Shown here: positions 1-13,290 of the stretch, piece after piece
How positions within the stretch are numbered: position 1 is the first letter of the stretch
How the letters are laid out: each line of letters begins with the position of its first letter
Assembly: GCA_014607495.2 (NCBI GenBank)
Contig: CP053150.1
Location: 6,220,495 to 6,284,494 of the forward strand
Direction: 5' to 3'
DNA length: 64,000 nucleotides
From: Carposina sasakii
Taxonomy: Eukaryota; Arthropoda; Insecta; Lepidoptera; Carposinidae
The notes under the pieces: model-generated
Databases searched by the model: none
What the model was told of the DNA's origin: nothing
What the model saw: the letters and a program-made list of their open reading frames with translations, nothing else
Translations under genes and position numbers: made by a program

Positions 1-415
1 ACCCAACACATTTTTGACAACTAAAAAGCAATGTACAAGAATATCTCCATTTGTTTCTTTTCAACTAAAAACGTAAATTACATCTCTATCTTTTATTGTG
101 TTCCTACAATAACGCGTTAGCATTAGCATCTCTACTTGGTCTGTGAATAATGCACACATAGGCAGAATGCTATACACACATATACACATAGGAACTATGC
201 CCATACAGCCATTATCTTTAGTAAACATCACTATGGACACATTCACAAATAAATTTTGATTTTCAAAAGTTTTTAAGTACATAATTTATTGCACTGTTTT
301 ATTTATATATTTTGCATGTTATTACTTAAATATTTATTTCAACTTATGGATATGTACATATATTTATATATTAAATCTGTAACTCATGTATGTATGTATA
401 TTCTATAGGTATCTT

Positions 416-725
416 CCATAACGTCAGCTCCTAATTGGTCCCTTTTGAAAACCAGCGCTGCTTGCAAGGTAGGCACGCCTATCATGTCTTAGCAGCATCC
501 AGCTGAAAAGGGACCCGTTTGGCGGTTGCACGTACACGGGACTGACGGGCTCCACATAGGGCAGACAGTTCTACTTACTGTTCTTCGTTTCATGTTACTT
601 CTACCTGTCTACTTACTTCTTTTGATCTGTATTTCTACCCTATTTCTATTGTCCTTTCTATGTTACTTCTGTCCGTGTATGTGTAATTTTCAAATAAAAA
701 TCTATTCTATTCTATTCTAATGCTG
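416..725 (+). repeat. Retroposon 3' tail fragment with ATTCT pentamer end
   Basis: The stretch ends in an AAATAAA-like signal followed by a run of TCTAT/TCTATTC pentamers, which is how many non-LTR retroposons terminate. No reverse transcriptase reading frame is present. The open frames here are short and are not considered genes. The family is not identified. Confidence 0.4.
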
Positions 726-906
726 CTTCACGAGAGTAACTCTCGAGTAACTGCAACAAAACTGAAACATTTGGTGTCTATGAAGAGCAAAGTTTACTAC
801 ACTATGGTCTATTGTCTGTCATTGTCACGCATAGAAAGAGTTGTCACGGGTAGTAATCAGAGAATAGATTCCGTTTTCGCGGTAGTTGGTAACACAGAAC
901 ACTATG

Positions 907-1027
907 CAGGGTGATTTTTGGTTGTCAACGTTCCCGAAAACTACGGAATCTCCTCATGATCATGATCATTTTTCTTCATGGAAGCATACCTGGGAAGTGT
1001 CTGGTTTCCAAAATATTATGGTCTAAA
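907..1027 (-). repeat. Truncated copy of the CAGGGTG MITE family
   Basis: It begins with CAGGGTGATTTTTGG and carries the same sequence as the 3' third of the complete copies at 16018-16394 and 43328-43690, then loses similarity. It is an internally truncated, non-coding fragment. Confidence 0.65.
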
Positions 1028-2964
1028 AATAGAAATATAACCTATAGAAGTATAGTCCGAATGCCGTTTTGAGGAATTTTTATTGGTTCAGATTTGCACC
1101 AAACGCGGTTCTGTCATTCAGTGCTCAGCGGTCCGTGGCTACGAATGTATGTCAACCTAAAGGACTTACCATGACGAAATATGTGCTGATATCCTGCCAA
1201 AATTATTCTCAAAAACCTAAGAAAATAAACAACATCACATTTCACCGGTAAATATTTGATGATTTTACGTAATTTCATTAATAAAACAATAAATACAGAA
1301 TAAAATTTTCATATTTTTTAAATTGTTATTGTGAACAAAATATTGCCATGTGTGTGATAATTTACCCTATTTTTAAACATGCAGATTGTAGGTAAAAGTG
1401 GAGGTAACTACCTATCACAACTATGAATACTCCGGTTATACTTATCTACAGTCTTCTTGTTATAAGAAATATCAAATTATGATCTTCTATATTTAAAGAA
1501 GAAAAAGAAGATAGGAATAAATACAGATTATTTTATTACTATAGAATTAGATATTTAATACTATATTAGATTTAATACTATATTAGATTTCCTGCTAACT
1601 CAATAACTGCTGACAATTGGATGAAATTGCAGAATAATAATTCTAATATAATAACTATCGTTTTTTAGTAAAAAGAAAATAACTAAGCATGAATTTCATG
1701 TTGTTTTTATGAATACAAAGTTAAGTTTTCCGTTTTGGTAAATATATTTCAAAATACTGACTATACATCGTTCATACTAATTTTATTTTTACATACTTTT
1801 ATAATTGGCAAGGCATTTTAAGTAATGAAAAAAAAAGTTTGACATACCCATTTTATTATTAACCCTGGGGCGGCATCATATACATGAAAATGTATTTTTG
1901 TTTTAAGGCAAAATAAATCAATTTACTAGCACCGCTACACACTTCATTTAGTTCATATAGATAAATATAAATAATTTAAATAAATGTTTTACGGTTTGCA
2001 GTGGTCGTGGGTTCGATTCCCACTCGGGTGAAGAATTTTTTCCATTTTCTTTATTAATAATTTTAAAATATTTTAATATTAATTTTGCTTAGTTAATAAC
2101 ATTTTTGTGATAATTATTCTCTGAACTTTAAACAGTGGCGAAACTAGTTGTGGGACCTATTTTATCTTTTATTGACTCACTCACTGTATTAATTAAACGA
2201 TGTTTACCGTTAGTACAATATTTTTGTTCTATACAAATTAAATCTTAAAAATGGGCATCGTTCTTTCCTTTATTGAATGAAATAAAACCACGGAGAATGG
2301 CCCCACAGCTTTGTTGACATAATGACAAATTATTCAGAGGGACAATTTTTAATAGACTATAGTATTTTTTATCCAGCACTTTTGTACCAATAATGTATAA
2401 AAGGTCTATCATCTCCTTTTAATATATTTTATATTTAAATTTCACGATAATTCTATAAGATTTTACAAATCATTATACTTTTCAGCATCAATAATAAATT
2501 TATCGACTATTTCGCCACATCTAGGGAAATAACATTTTTATGGCAACATTAATTTTATGTCATGCATACGTGAAGTCGATATTTTATGCCTGTTTTTTCG
2601 CCTTGCGTTTGTTTGGAACACACCTTCTATAGGTTATATTTCTATTGGTCTAAAGTTGAGTAAATAGACTGCGTTTTTCTGCATAAATGAACGGGTGCCC
2701 TTTCACGTGGACTGTGTGACCTGGGCCGCCGCTATAGAAAAGTGGAAGAGGCATTTTTTAATTTTTTCTCTCCGTAAGAACCATTTTTGTACTTCGAGGA
2801 ATAAGCTGAAAAAAGAATTAGCGAAATCAGTTCAACTGTTCTCGAGATCCGCGCTTAGCAACATACAAAGTGATTCATTTTTATATTATAAATAGGTATA
2901 CAATGAATATCGATGTTTGTTTCCAAGTCATGGATGTTTCTATACTTATCTATGTATTTATATA
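1028..2964. other. AT-rich intergenic stretch, no gene recognised
   Basis: No conserved protein was recognised. The open frame at 2695-2895 shows no family feature. Small pieces of dispersed repeats are visible: a SINE tail at 1997-2060 and a MITE scrap at 2646-2690. Confidence 0.5.
1997..2060 (+). repeat. 3' part of tRNA-derived SINE
   Basis: It is nearly identical to the box B half and adjoining tail of the SINE at 19949-20050: the T-arm motif GTGGGTTCGATTCCCAC is followed by the same AT-rich tail. The 5' half with box A is missing. Confidence 0.6.
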
Positions 2965-3075
2965 CCGTTGCTTAGTACCCACGACACAAGAGTATCTCTA
3001 CTTAGTTTGTGCACAAGACATTAGGGATCTTAATGTGGGACTAGGTTAATATGTTGTGTAGTATGTGAATATTTA
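2965..3075 (+). repeat. LINE-like 3' end fragment
   Basis: The core containing TTAATGTGGGACTAGGTTAA recurs at about 47782-47865 inside CAND1 intron 5, again followed by AT-rich ATTTAT repeats. This is a non-coding retroposon tail; the family is not determined. Confidence 0.45.
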
Positions 3076-3161
3076 TAATTCAATTTTTATTAATGGCACC
3101 CATTAGGTATCGCGTCGGGCACAATAATTCCGCTATACTCGTATTGTCATAATGTAAAATT

Positions 3162-4595
3162 GATTCGGCGGAAAAAACTGGAAGGGAGCGGGTGTAATTT
3201 CCTTGTGAAAATCAAAATTTATTTGTAAATAGCTCGTATGTGTCCGTAAAGTAATGTTTTCTGGGAAATAAGTTATATTTTGTTTACTTGTGATTCTAGT
3301 GCGTGTGCATGTTGTTATATGCAGGTAAGCTGAGTAAAACTTTAGTCGGAATACGATCTCTTTATGGGCTCATGTAAGTTGTTTCTGCAATTATTTATGG
3401 TTTTGACTAATTTTCCGTTCGTTCTTCAGGATTTTCCCGACGCTTCCATTCATTAGTTTCAGTCATTCACATCATTCAGTCATTTACTTAAGACAATGGC
3501 TGTATGGGCATAGTTCCCCTTGCCTTTCCTTCGGGATAAATTATAAAAAAAAAAACAATGTTAAATTGATAAGTTTCGTAGGGATTCGGCGGGAAAAGCT
3601 GGAAGGGTGCAGGTGTAATTTTCTTGTGAAAATCAAAAATTATTTGTAAATGGCTTGCATGTGTCCGTAAAGTGATGTTTTCTGGTAGATAAGCTATATT
3701 TTGATTTCTTGTGATGTGAATCTAGTGCGTGTGCATGGTTTTATACGCAGGTAAGCCGAGTAAAACTTTAGCCGGATTACGATCTCTTCATGGGCGCATG
3801 TAAGTTGTTTCTGCAATTATTTTTCATTTTGACTAACTTTACACTTATTCTTGAGGATTTTCCCGACGTTTCCATTCATCATCATCTTTATCATCCATCA
3901 TAAATTCAGAAATCATTTACTAAAGACAATGGCTGTATGGGCTTAGTTCCTCTTGCCTTTCCTTCGGGATAAACTAAACAAACAAAAAAATAAGCTTCGT
4001 AGAGAGAGAAAGAATTCTCGAGGATTTTCCTGGGTTTTCCCGGCGTTTCCATTCATCATCATCATTTATCATCCATCATAAATTCAGAAATCATTTACTA
4101 AAGACAATGGCTGTATGGGCTTAGTTCCCCCCTTGCGTTTCCTTCGGGATAAACTAAACAAAAAAAAATCAAAGATTCAGTTAAATTCGGGTTACGGGGT
4201 CGGCGGGAAAAGCTGGAAGGGAGCGGTTGTAATTTTCTTGTGAAAATCAAAATTTATTTGTAAATGGCTTGCATGTGTCCGTAAAGTGATGTTTTCTGGT
4301 AGATAAGTTATATTTTGTTTACTTGTGTTGTTTACTAGTGCGTGTGCTGTGCATGGTTTTATATGCAGGTAAACAGTAAACTAAATAAAACTTTAGTCGG
4401 AATACGATCTCTTCCGATGGGTTCCTGCAATTTTTTTTTATCTTTATTAATTTTACACCCATTCTTGAGGATTTTCCCGACGTGTCCATTCATTATCATC
4501 AATATCATTCATCATAAATTCAGAAATCATTTACTAAAGACAATGGCTGTATGGGCTTGGTTCCCCTTGCCTTTCCTTCGGGATAAACTAGTAAA
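3162..4595 (+). repeat. Array of A-tailed retroposon copies upstream of KNTC1
   Basis: Four copies lie head to tail (about 3162-3556, 3579-3985, 4011-4168 truncated, 4196-4595). Full copies are about 400 bp. They start near GATTCGGCGGGAAAAGCTGG, carry a conserved GCAGGTAAG motif and a downstream ATGTAAGT motif, contain short CATCATCAT tracts, and end in CTTTCCTTCGGGATAAACTA plus an A-rich tail. The last copy ends about 170 bp before the KNTC1 start codon. The same family forms arrays at 29177-30960 (opposite strand) and 32178-32697. The A tail suggests retrotransposition; no tRNA-type promoter boxes were recognised. Confidence 0.75.
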
Positions 4596-4767
4596 AAAAT
4601 CAGTTAAATTCGTTATAATTTAAAAATCTATTATATTTTTAAACAGTTTAAAAGTTGAAGAAGTTAAAAATTTAATCTGTTAGCATTTCTACCTACAGTT
4701 TGTGATTACAAATTAGTGAAGGTGTGATTGTGATTTGTATTATAGTTTTCTGATATCAACTATCAAA

Positions 4768-7700
4768 ATGTCCATTACTTACGCGCAAATACAGAAGTTA
4801 CGTTTGTCGGACTGTTTATTCTCTTTGACTGTGCTGGTGTATCCAAAAATATTACTGTTTGAAAATTTGCACACCTTTCGGATAACCAACATTGAAGATA
4901 AATCTGTAAATTGTCACGACCTAGAAAGTGAAGTTATAGATCAAAAAGTCCAGGGTAATTTTGTCTGGCTTCTGCTTAAAAATAATGAAATTCTGGTGAT
5001 TGATGTTATAAACGACTTACAGCTGAAAATTGTAGCAGACGCTAGTTTCGAGATACGTCATCTGGCTATACTGTCTAATACTGCTATAATTATTATGGAA
5101 CATGGAGATTGTTTTGGATTAAATATTACTTTGGAAGAATTGGAACATAATTTTAGAGAAGGCATCAAGGAAAGAAAAGTATCATATGAGAGATGTTCTT
5201 ATATAAAACCATCAGAATATAAATTTTGTTGTGCACAATCCATCAATGGCCTTAACATATATCCAGAAGCTGGATATTTAGTTAATACTTGCCCTATTAC
5301 AGGATTAAGCCATATAATATGCAGTTCAACGAGTATACTTCATATGATAATTTGGGATAATTGTGTGGTTTTGTCAAGCAACCATAATATCTACATTGTG
5401 GACTTGAACAATGAAAACATTAACTGGAAAGTAGAAAGTTCTGAAATGGTTAATTATTATCCAATATCTGTACACAATAATGCATTGTATTATCTGACAT
5501 GGAATAAAAATGAAGTAAGTTCAAATTGTATTGATCTACGAAGAACTTCTTAGGTATACTAAGGAGTATGGTGAACTTTTTGTCCTAGCTATAGATATAC
5601 AACTACCTACTGTAATTTTGTGCAGGATAAAGAAAATCCTCAAAAAGGAAAATACCTTAAGATTTACCTACCATCACAACCATATAAAGAACAATGGAAT
5701 GAGTGTTGTCACTAAATATTGAAAGCATTCATAGTAAGCTTGGCAAAATAATTATATTCCATAGAGGGATATTTATTCACACATACAAACATAGTAGGCT
5801 TGGCTAGACCAGACCTGACCAGAAAATACACCTTGAAACCACACCACCATAATGGTGCATCAACACTTGAGGACAACATTCCATCCGTTGTACTTTATAC
5901 TTACATTTTTTTTTATTCTTATATTATTTAGGAATGAAATTGTATTAGGCGTTACAATTCGGAAGAAACATTCACTATGGGTGCGCCCACCACCGGGCCC
6001 TACACCCTCCACTGACCCTCGGATCTGATAACTCATAATTGCGACAACAGGCACTTGCACTAACTACAATCGCCATGAGAAACCAGACCCGAGCACCTAG
6101 CATGCAAGACGATACATTGCACCATTCCGAAATCAAAAATTAGATAAATAATCTACATATGTTTCGCCAACAACTGTGGCATCCTCAGGATTATAGAAAT
6201 TAGTAAACCACTAATTATTATGAACCTCTAAAATCCAACACATTGAATTATGAGTTATCAAATCTGAGGGTCAGTGGAGGGTGTAGGGCCCGGTGGTGGG
6301 CGCACCCATAGTGAACTATTTAGGGACTTAAAACTACTCAAATGTAGTTATGCCAGCTCCATCATGCTATTAATAAGATGACTCAGCTCTCATCTCTATG
6401 TTTAATACTGTCTAATACAAACATAAACTAACTTAGCCTTATTGGTGGCTGGAATATACCTAAATCTAATCTGTTGTACTTCACAAGGTTTTGTAAATAT
6501 GACCTGGTTCGTTCCGGACACATTCCACCAACAGATGGTATAATAAAAATATATTGTGACAGGTCCCACTTAACATATAGGCTACTTTTTACCCGACTGC
6601 GCGACGCAAATGTATGTATGTATGTTCCTTTGAAGCACTACACAGACCAAACGCCTCGACCGATTTTTATGATTCATACGTCAATCGATTCCTCTTAGTC
6701 CGGGGAGTTTCACTAAAGACATGACATTAGTGTAAATCCAATATGGCGACTACTGGACGCCATTTTGTAAAAATGAAAAAAAATTTAAGTCTGCAACCTA
6801 TATCGAGTGGGGTATCGTTGAATAGGTATTTAAAAATCATTATTAGGTTTCTCTCAACATTTTTCGATTCGACCAACCGTTTAGGATCTATATCGATTCA
6901 AAGTTGCGTAACAACCATTCTCACATATAAGTTTTTAGACAGCAGCAAGACGAAAACTTCTTGCTGCCTAGCATGTTGAGCATGTTTCTTGAAGCGTACC
7001 TGTTAGTAGCTAGGTACTCATAACAAAAAAGTATAAAATAAAAACATAATTTAAAAAATCCAAAAACCTGACTGCTTAAAAAAGAACTAAATAATGTACA
7101 TAATAAAAAAACTGAAAAGAACAAGCACTTAGATGTTCGGTGGTCTAGAATTCTATAATATTATTATGGAATGAATACTATTGAAGAAAATAAAATATTT
7201 TTTAATGATCGTAACATAACTGAACCGTCGGGATCCATTATCCGACAGCCAAGCTAATATTTCAATGGATCCTGGCTGTCAGTTGTTATGTTACGATCAT
7301 TAGAAAATATTTTATGTTCTTCTATAGTATTCATTCCATAATAATATAGAATTCTAGACCACCGAACATCTAAGTGCTTGTTTTTTTTCTTTTCAGTTTT
7401 TTAGGGTTCCGTACGTCTGAATACAAAAACGGAACCCTTATAGGATCACTCGTGTGTCTGTCCGTCCGTCGCTTACAGTCAATTATTTCCGAATCTATTA
7501 GACCGATTAAGTTGAAATTTGGTACACATATCAATTCCTGTGACCCAAACACAGAGGTGTGACGTGAGCAGATGAAATCTGTATATGGGTCATTTTGGGG
7601 GGGGGAAGGGGAAAATTAAAAAAAAAAATTCTGAAAACTGCATCGTGTGGCATATCAAATGAAAGGTCTTGTTGAGAAGATCTTAAATGTATTTTTTTGT

Positions 7701-10700
7701 AATTTTAAAATAAATAGTTTCCAAGTTATTCAAGAAAATAGACGAAAATTGACCATTCCCCCCCCTTATCTCCGAAACTACTGAACCTAAAATTTTGAAA
7801 AAAATACAGAAATTAGTTTTCTCCTTATAGATTATAGGAAAACCTATAAGAAGTCCATGATATTAAAATAAAATGGTAAATCACTCAATATTGTGCGTAC
7901 CAACTTTTTGTCAGATTTAAAAAAACATGATAGGTAACATCGTACGGAACCCTCTTCACGCGAGTTCAACTCGCACTTGTCGGCTTTTTATTATGTACAT
8001 TATTTGGTTCTTTTTTAAGCAGTCGGGTTTTTGGATTTTTTAATTATCCCAGGAAAATGTTTTTATCCCAGATAATTTCGATATTTTGCTTTTTCTGTTG
8101 TCCACGCGGACGAAGTCGCGGGCGTCCACTAGTTAATAATTATAATGTATTTCTTTGTCCTACATATTGTGATCTTAATTGGTGTCCATGTAATGCAAGA
8201 AATCTGTTGTTTCTTTTGTATTTATCTTTATAAATTATGTAATTATAATTTTGCAGCTTGACATATGCTATGCATGGAAAGTAACACCATCTTTGGAAGA
8301 GCACCATGAAAATTCATTGCAAGTTTATACAGCGCAGATCGCTCAAGAGACACTAAAATCTCAGGTAAAGGATTTCATTAGTGACATGTTGTTAAAGAAT
8401 GAAACAGGACAATCAATTCCACAACTGTTAGCACTTATAGAGAAAATTGAAGATTACAGTTTTCTTATAAACACTGTGTCTTTGCTATGCCAGAACAGCT
8501 TATTGTATAAGTCTTTATTATACTCACTTCAGACTCGAATTTTTGCCAGCAAAGATAAAATCATAATTGATCAACTATCAGATGTGATGATAAAAGTAGA
8601 TTTGTTAGAGTATATTATATTTAGAGAAAATTATCACTACAATGAGATAAATTTGTTTGATAAAACTTTTATACAACTCTGTGTATTGTTCATATCTAAA
8701 TCAGACTTAGATCTGGCTTCTATTTGTTGGTTAAAATATTATCACATATTTAGACAATCAATAACTTCCGAGCATATCTTAGAAATACTTGAGGCAATGC
8801 CTCAAAATGTTAAAATGGGTGCGTTAATCATTTGGTTAAAGAGTTTTGCATCAACTTTGTTGGATGATAACCCATATTATTCCGATTTGATTGTAAGGTG
8901 GACATCTGAGAGGGTATTTCAGATGGAACATTCACCATATTGGCCCAAAATAGGTTTGAAGTTCATAAGAGAAGTGGTAAATGTTTTAAAAACCTCTTTA
9001 ACAACTATTTATGTTAGACCAGTTTCCATGGATGACTTAGATGTGCTGGAAGATCATATTACCACTGTAATAGAATTGAAAGAAAATTATAAAATTAACA
9101 TTTTACTAGAAGAGCTGAGTTCGAAACAGCCAAGTGAAGTTGCATTTTTAATGCTACGACGTTGTTACACGGAAGATTTAGAAGGCTTTTTGCATAATTA
9201 TCTCCCATTTTATGCTGCAAAAAATGTATTTGTTTTAGATGAAATACTACATTTATTTATGGAAAGTGATGCAGCTAGTAGTGGTGGCGGAGTAGACAGC
9301 AACCGTCTACAAATATTATTGAATGGATTTCGATCACCTAGCATTAGACTTGAATGTCTCTTGCAAATACTGAAGGTTTTAGATGTGCCATGGAATCCTA
9401 TTGTACTAAATATTGCCATTAAAGCTGCAGCATCTGCATCCAAGGATTTCACTGTTACTGATAGTGATCGAACTCTCGCTCTAGAAATTGAAAAAGAAAT
9501 TTATTATGCTAAAGTTAAAGTGCTTTTGAAAAAGTACAATTTCTCACTATCCTGTACTGATTATAACTTACTACTCCTTAAAGTTATAAATGCACAAAAA
9601 GTCGATCTAGATGACTTAAAGGTAGTTACTAGTGTAATGCCTGTATATAATAATTATGGGAACCTTGTATATATAGACAGATGTTTAAAAGATTGTGAAA
9701 CTAAAGAAGCTTTAGATTATTTGAAGGGACTTCCAAATAAGGAAAAAGAGATAACACTAAAGGCCGTTCAAGTAAAATATGAGCAGGTTCTCAATGGTAA
9801 CTCTAATATTGGAATTGAAAAAAATTACTTGGATTTCTTAAAAGGTTCTAGGCTATTAAATGAAATAGAAGTTACGGCCTTAGAAAATTTGTACCAGCTT
9901 AAAAATGGATATAACATATCCTTTACACTGAGTAACTTATATAATGAAGATATATGCAACTCAAAAGTTGCCAGTTGTGTTTCTGAAGATTTATCGTGTG
10001 TTAGTTCAGGGAGAGGTGAGTGTTTAGTAAAACTAACATGTACTTACCAATCACAAAGGTCTCAAATAATAGCATTGCTTCGACGTTCTTCAACAAGCCA
10101 CAATGTACGAAAACTGATTGAAAATTTTATTATGGACGCAGACACAACAGAAAGTGTTATGTCAACATTAAATAACTTTATAGATGGACAAAATTCTAAT
10201 ATTCTTATAGACTGTGTAAATCTGTTAGTAGAATTACTTACAAATTGTATAGAAGAACACATACATTATCTAATACAATTTTTATCTATATTGAATTCTT
10301 TGATAAACTGTCATACAGTGCTCAAAAATCTTTCTGTAACATGGAAATTTCAATATATATATTTACCGATGTCATCAGTTAGTTCTATGAATGATATAAT
10401 TGAATTTCAAAACCACAAAGGAACAAATGAAGAATTAGAGTTACATATTCGAAATATATTTAATAGGAGCGATCTAATTCCTCTTAATTTGGTTGCAAAT
10501 GTAATGGCATACTATACATATAACGAAAAATCAGTGCCAATAGAAATTATAAAATTAAGAAATAGAGTTGCTAAAAAACTGCTTTCTAAGATTATAGTGC
10601 TACAAGAACTCGATGAAATACTACTTACAGATTTATTAATTATTTTGAATAAGTGGGAATCAATAGATGATGAATTGTGGATTTTGGAAATTTTGAAGGG

Positions 10701-12960
10701 ACAAAATGAATCTCTTTCACCACATATTATGAGCTATCTTTCTAAACCGAATATACGTCGTACGTTCGGCCTAAATGAGATACTGCCTGATAACATTGTA
10801 TCTTATCCCCCTCAGTATATTCTTAAAACTAAATTTAATATTAACTTTTCTGAAATTTCTCTTCCTGACAATATGGAAGAGACTTGGGATGACAAAGTTA
10901 TACTTTTCTATGTCCTAAAACAATTTCCTGAAACTTCATCTGACCGCCTCATAGACATATGTCGAACTTTGAATGTTGCGCTAAATGATGGCCTATCCCT
11001 GCAGTTAATATCTTTGCTGACAACATGGGAATTAAAGTATAAAATAAAGCACGATGATTTAGAATGTCAATATCTTCACATGGTAAATGATGAGAATGAA
11101 CTTATGGATAGATGTTTATTGTTATGGGAAAGTATTGAATCAAAAAAGTTCATTACCGATATTTTGAATGATTTTTGGCAAAATGGAGATGTCACGTTAC
11201 ACGGCCGGCTAGTAACTATTAACCCTTATTATTACGAAGTATTTATATGTATTTATCATTTAATTTTTAAAACTTCTGGAGAATCACGTAACATTAAGGG
11301 ATACTTTTTACTTAATTTCTTAAAAGATTATAACCGTAAAAGTACTCCAAAACAATATGAATTCGAATTATTTTCAGTTAAAGGAATGTTTCCAGAAATT
11401 GGTCATTATAGACTGCCTTTTCATCTTTTCATGCGCGAAGATATGTGGTCAAACCTCAAGTCCGAAATAACACTGGAAACATATAAACGATGGTTACCAG
11501 TTGTTGCTATTCTATCATTAGATGCAGATTTACAAACTGCTAGAGACATGATTTGCAGCAACGCTTTAAAACAAACTATGACATCAAGAAAGCGAAACGA
11601 TGAAAATTTAGTCTCGAAAGAAAATGAACCTTGGCGTTTGATTGCCGGAGAAGAACCATTACTTCGAGCGGCTCATCGATGTATAAGGCATATTGCAAAT
11701 ATGGAATGGGCGGGCGCTTGCCTTTTCTATGTTTTACAAGGTTGTGCTCGAGGAGCTGACCAGGTAGCTGCTGCTCAACTGTGCTTCCAATTTGCTCAAA
11801 AGTGGGCTGCTTTACAACCAGGTAATCGTGCTGTAAGACAAATGGAACGATTACATTCAACATTGTCCACTCGACATGCGCTTCAGAAAATTGAATGGGC
11901 TTGTGAAGAATTTGTTCGACTTTCCTCAGAACCAACTCAACTGATACGGGCCTTGTATTTACATCCTTCATTTGTAGAAAAAATGACACGACACGACGTT
12001 AATCGTGCTGCTAATGAAATCGCAGATAAAAATGGGATTAATATAAGTTCTATTAGATTTCAAATATTAGAAAACATATTAAATAAATCTGCTGATGATT
12101 TAAAAACGCATAGTTCAATGAGTCTAACAATAAAGGATTTAATGACAGCAAAATACATATTGAAAGCAACATGTCCTAAAATGGGAGCAATTTATTTATC
12201 TAGAATAGCTTTTGACAGTGAAAACGATTATAATAAGTTTAAAAAATTAAGAGCTCTACAGTGCCTGATGAGCGTTGTAGATACAGACACAGCTATAAAG
12301 TTTACAAACCGCGAACGAGAAGAATTATGGGTAGGTCTTATTGAGTTGTTATGTGTATTAAGTTTAGAGCACATTGATATGCCTTGGATTGCTGCAACAT
12401 TTGTACAAGACAAAAATCGCGCTCTTGAGCAGTTATTAACTTCTGTTGGCGGTAATATAGAAGGACTAAAAATATCTGCAGAAATATGTAGGATACATGG
12501 AAATGAACAAATGATTCGGAATATCATTCCATTGTTATCGCAAGCATCTTTATTTGAAGAAATCATACCATTGTTATTAAAATTATCGTCGCCCCCCGAT
12601 GAGTTGATTGTAAAGACCTGGCGTTCTATAATATTATCGCCTTTCAAAAAAGCAGATTATCCAATTACGGAAAAACAAAGGGAGAAATGCTTAAAGGTAA
12701 TAAATCTACTACCTTTATGTCCAATTATTAGCGACACAGATTTAATAGAAGTTTGGAATAATTGTGTGCGTTGTAAAAGTTTTGGACTAGGGTGCCTAGT
12801 TTTACCGTACATGACCCCAGAAGCAAGATTCCAACTAAAAGAATTACAGAAAATTGATCGAAGGAACCTAATAGCAAGTCTAAAGAATTTGCACACCGAG
12901 ACTTACCTTTTATCTGGTGCTATGCATGTTATAGAAAATTTGTCAAAGTCTCGAAAATAA
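4768..12960 (+). CDS. KNTC1: Kinetochore-associated protein 1 / Rough deal (ROD), RZZ complex
   Basis: There are two coding exons, 4768-5514 and 8257-12960, joined in phase 0 by a GTAAGT...TTGCAG intron, giving 1816 residues. The ATG at 4768 lies in a CAAAATG context; the open frame extends slightly upstream without another ATG. The N-terminal ~250 residues look like a beta-propeller. The rest is alpha-helical, and about residues 1260-1810 resemble the Rod C-terminal domain (for example GHYRLPFHLF near 11401 and EPWRLIAGEE at 11626). In the known family ROD scaffolds the ROD-ZW10-Zwilch complex, recruits dynein and Mad1-Mad2 to unattached kinetochores and supports the spindle checkpoint. The protein is somewhat shorter than what I recall for fly and human ROD (about 2,100-2,200 residues), so part of the propeller may be diverged or lie in a missed exon. 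Assignment is by recognition, not by search. Confidence 0.8.
5971..6316. repeat. Long inverted repeat (hairpin-capable, ~70-bp arms)
   Basis: The arm 5971-6040, which includes GGGTGCGCCCACCACCGGGC, is the near-perfect reverse complement of 6245-6316. The ~200-bp centre is unrelated. A non-autonomous foldback or MITE-like element is the simplest reading; no clear target duplication was found. Confidence 0.7.
7047..8048. repeat. Large palindromic MITE with a second element inserted in its right arm
   Basis: The left arm (about 7047-7228) matches the reverse complement of 7270-7400 plus 7986-8048 around a short centre at 7229-7269. The right arm is split by the ~585-bp element at 7402-7985. Joining the two right-arm pieces gives a foldback with arms of nearly 180-200 bp. 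Confidence 0.7.
7402..7985 (+). repeat. GGTTCCGTACG-family interspersed element, copy 1
   Basis: It begins with AGGGTTCCGTACGTCTG and has the internal repeat ACGGAACCCTTATAGG. It ends near GAGTTCAACTCGCACTTGTC. A second copy, nearly identical over its full length, lies at 17456-18034 in reverse orientation. Short open frames read through it on both strands, but they are shared with the other copy and have no protein family features. It interrupts the palindrome at 7047-8048. Confidence 0.7.
8049..8132 (+). mobile_element. Helitron 3' terminal fragment
   Basis: It has the same 3' end as other copies in the window: a GTCCACGCGGACGAAGTCGC hairpin-type motif followed by GGGCGTCCACTAG and a T. 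Only the last ~85 bp are present. Confidence 0.6.
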
Positions 12961-13009
12961 TTAATATGTAATTGCAACTCGCAAGGCATTAATTGTATTT
13001 AGTCATCGT

Positions 13010-13290
13010 CGTCAACCTATTGCAGTCCACTTCTGGATGTAGGCCTCCCCCAGAGTACGCCACACGGCTCGATCTTTTTGCCATCCAGTCACTACCAGTC
13101 GTCTTCTATAAGTCATCGGTCCATCTGGCCTGCCGAGACACGGTCTCCATTCGAGAACCCGCTTACTCCACCGTCCATCGGTTCTACGACAGATGTGGCC
13201 TGCCCACTGCCACTTCAGTCTGCTACATTTCGAGACTATGTCTGTCACTTTGGTCTTCTGCCGGATAATCTCGTTTCGGACTTTTATTAA
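13010..13290 (-). mobile_element. LINE reverse transcriptase C-terminal fragment
   Basis: On the minus strand the frame 13248-13012 reads with motifs of the C-terminal tail of RTE-type endonuclease-reverse transcriptases: RLKWQWAGHICR, a GRP proline-rich stretch, and EAYIQKWTAIG at the end. The catalytic RT and endonuclease domains are absent, so this is a dead 5'-truncated copy. It begins about 50 bp after the KNTC1 stop codon and may overlap its 3' UTR. Confidence 0.6.

Larger units (their letters stand above)
5515..8256 (+). other. KNTC1 intron 1 (2.7 kb), repeat-filled
   Basis: It is bounded by GTAAGT at 5515 and TTGCAG at 8251-8256. It contains a palindrome at 5971-6316, a larger palindromic element at 7047-8048 that carries a second element, and a Helitron 3' end at 8049-8132, 124 bp before the acceptor. 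No coding sequence was recognised in it. Confidence 0.75.
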
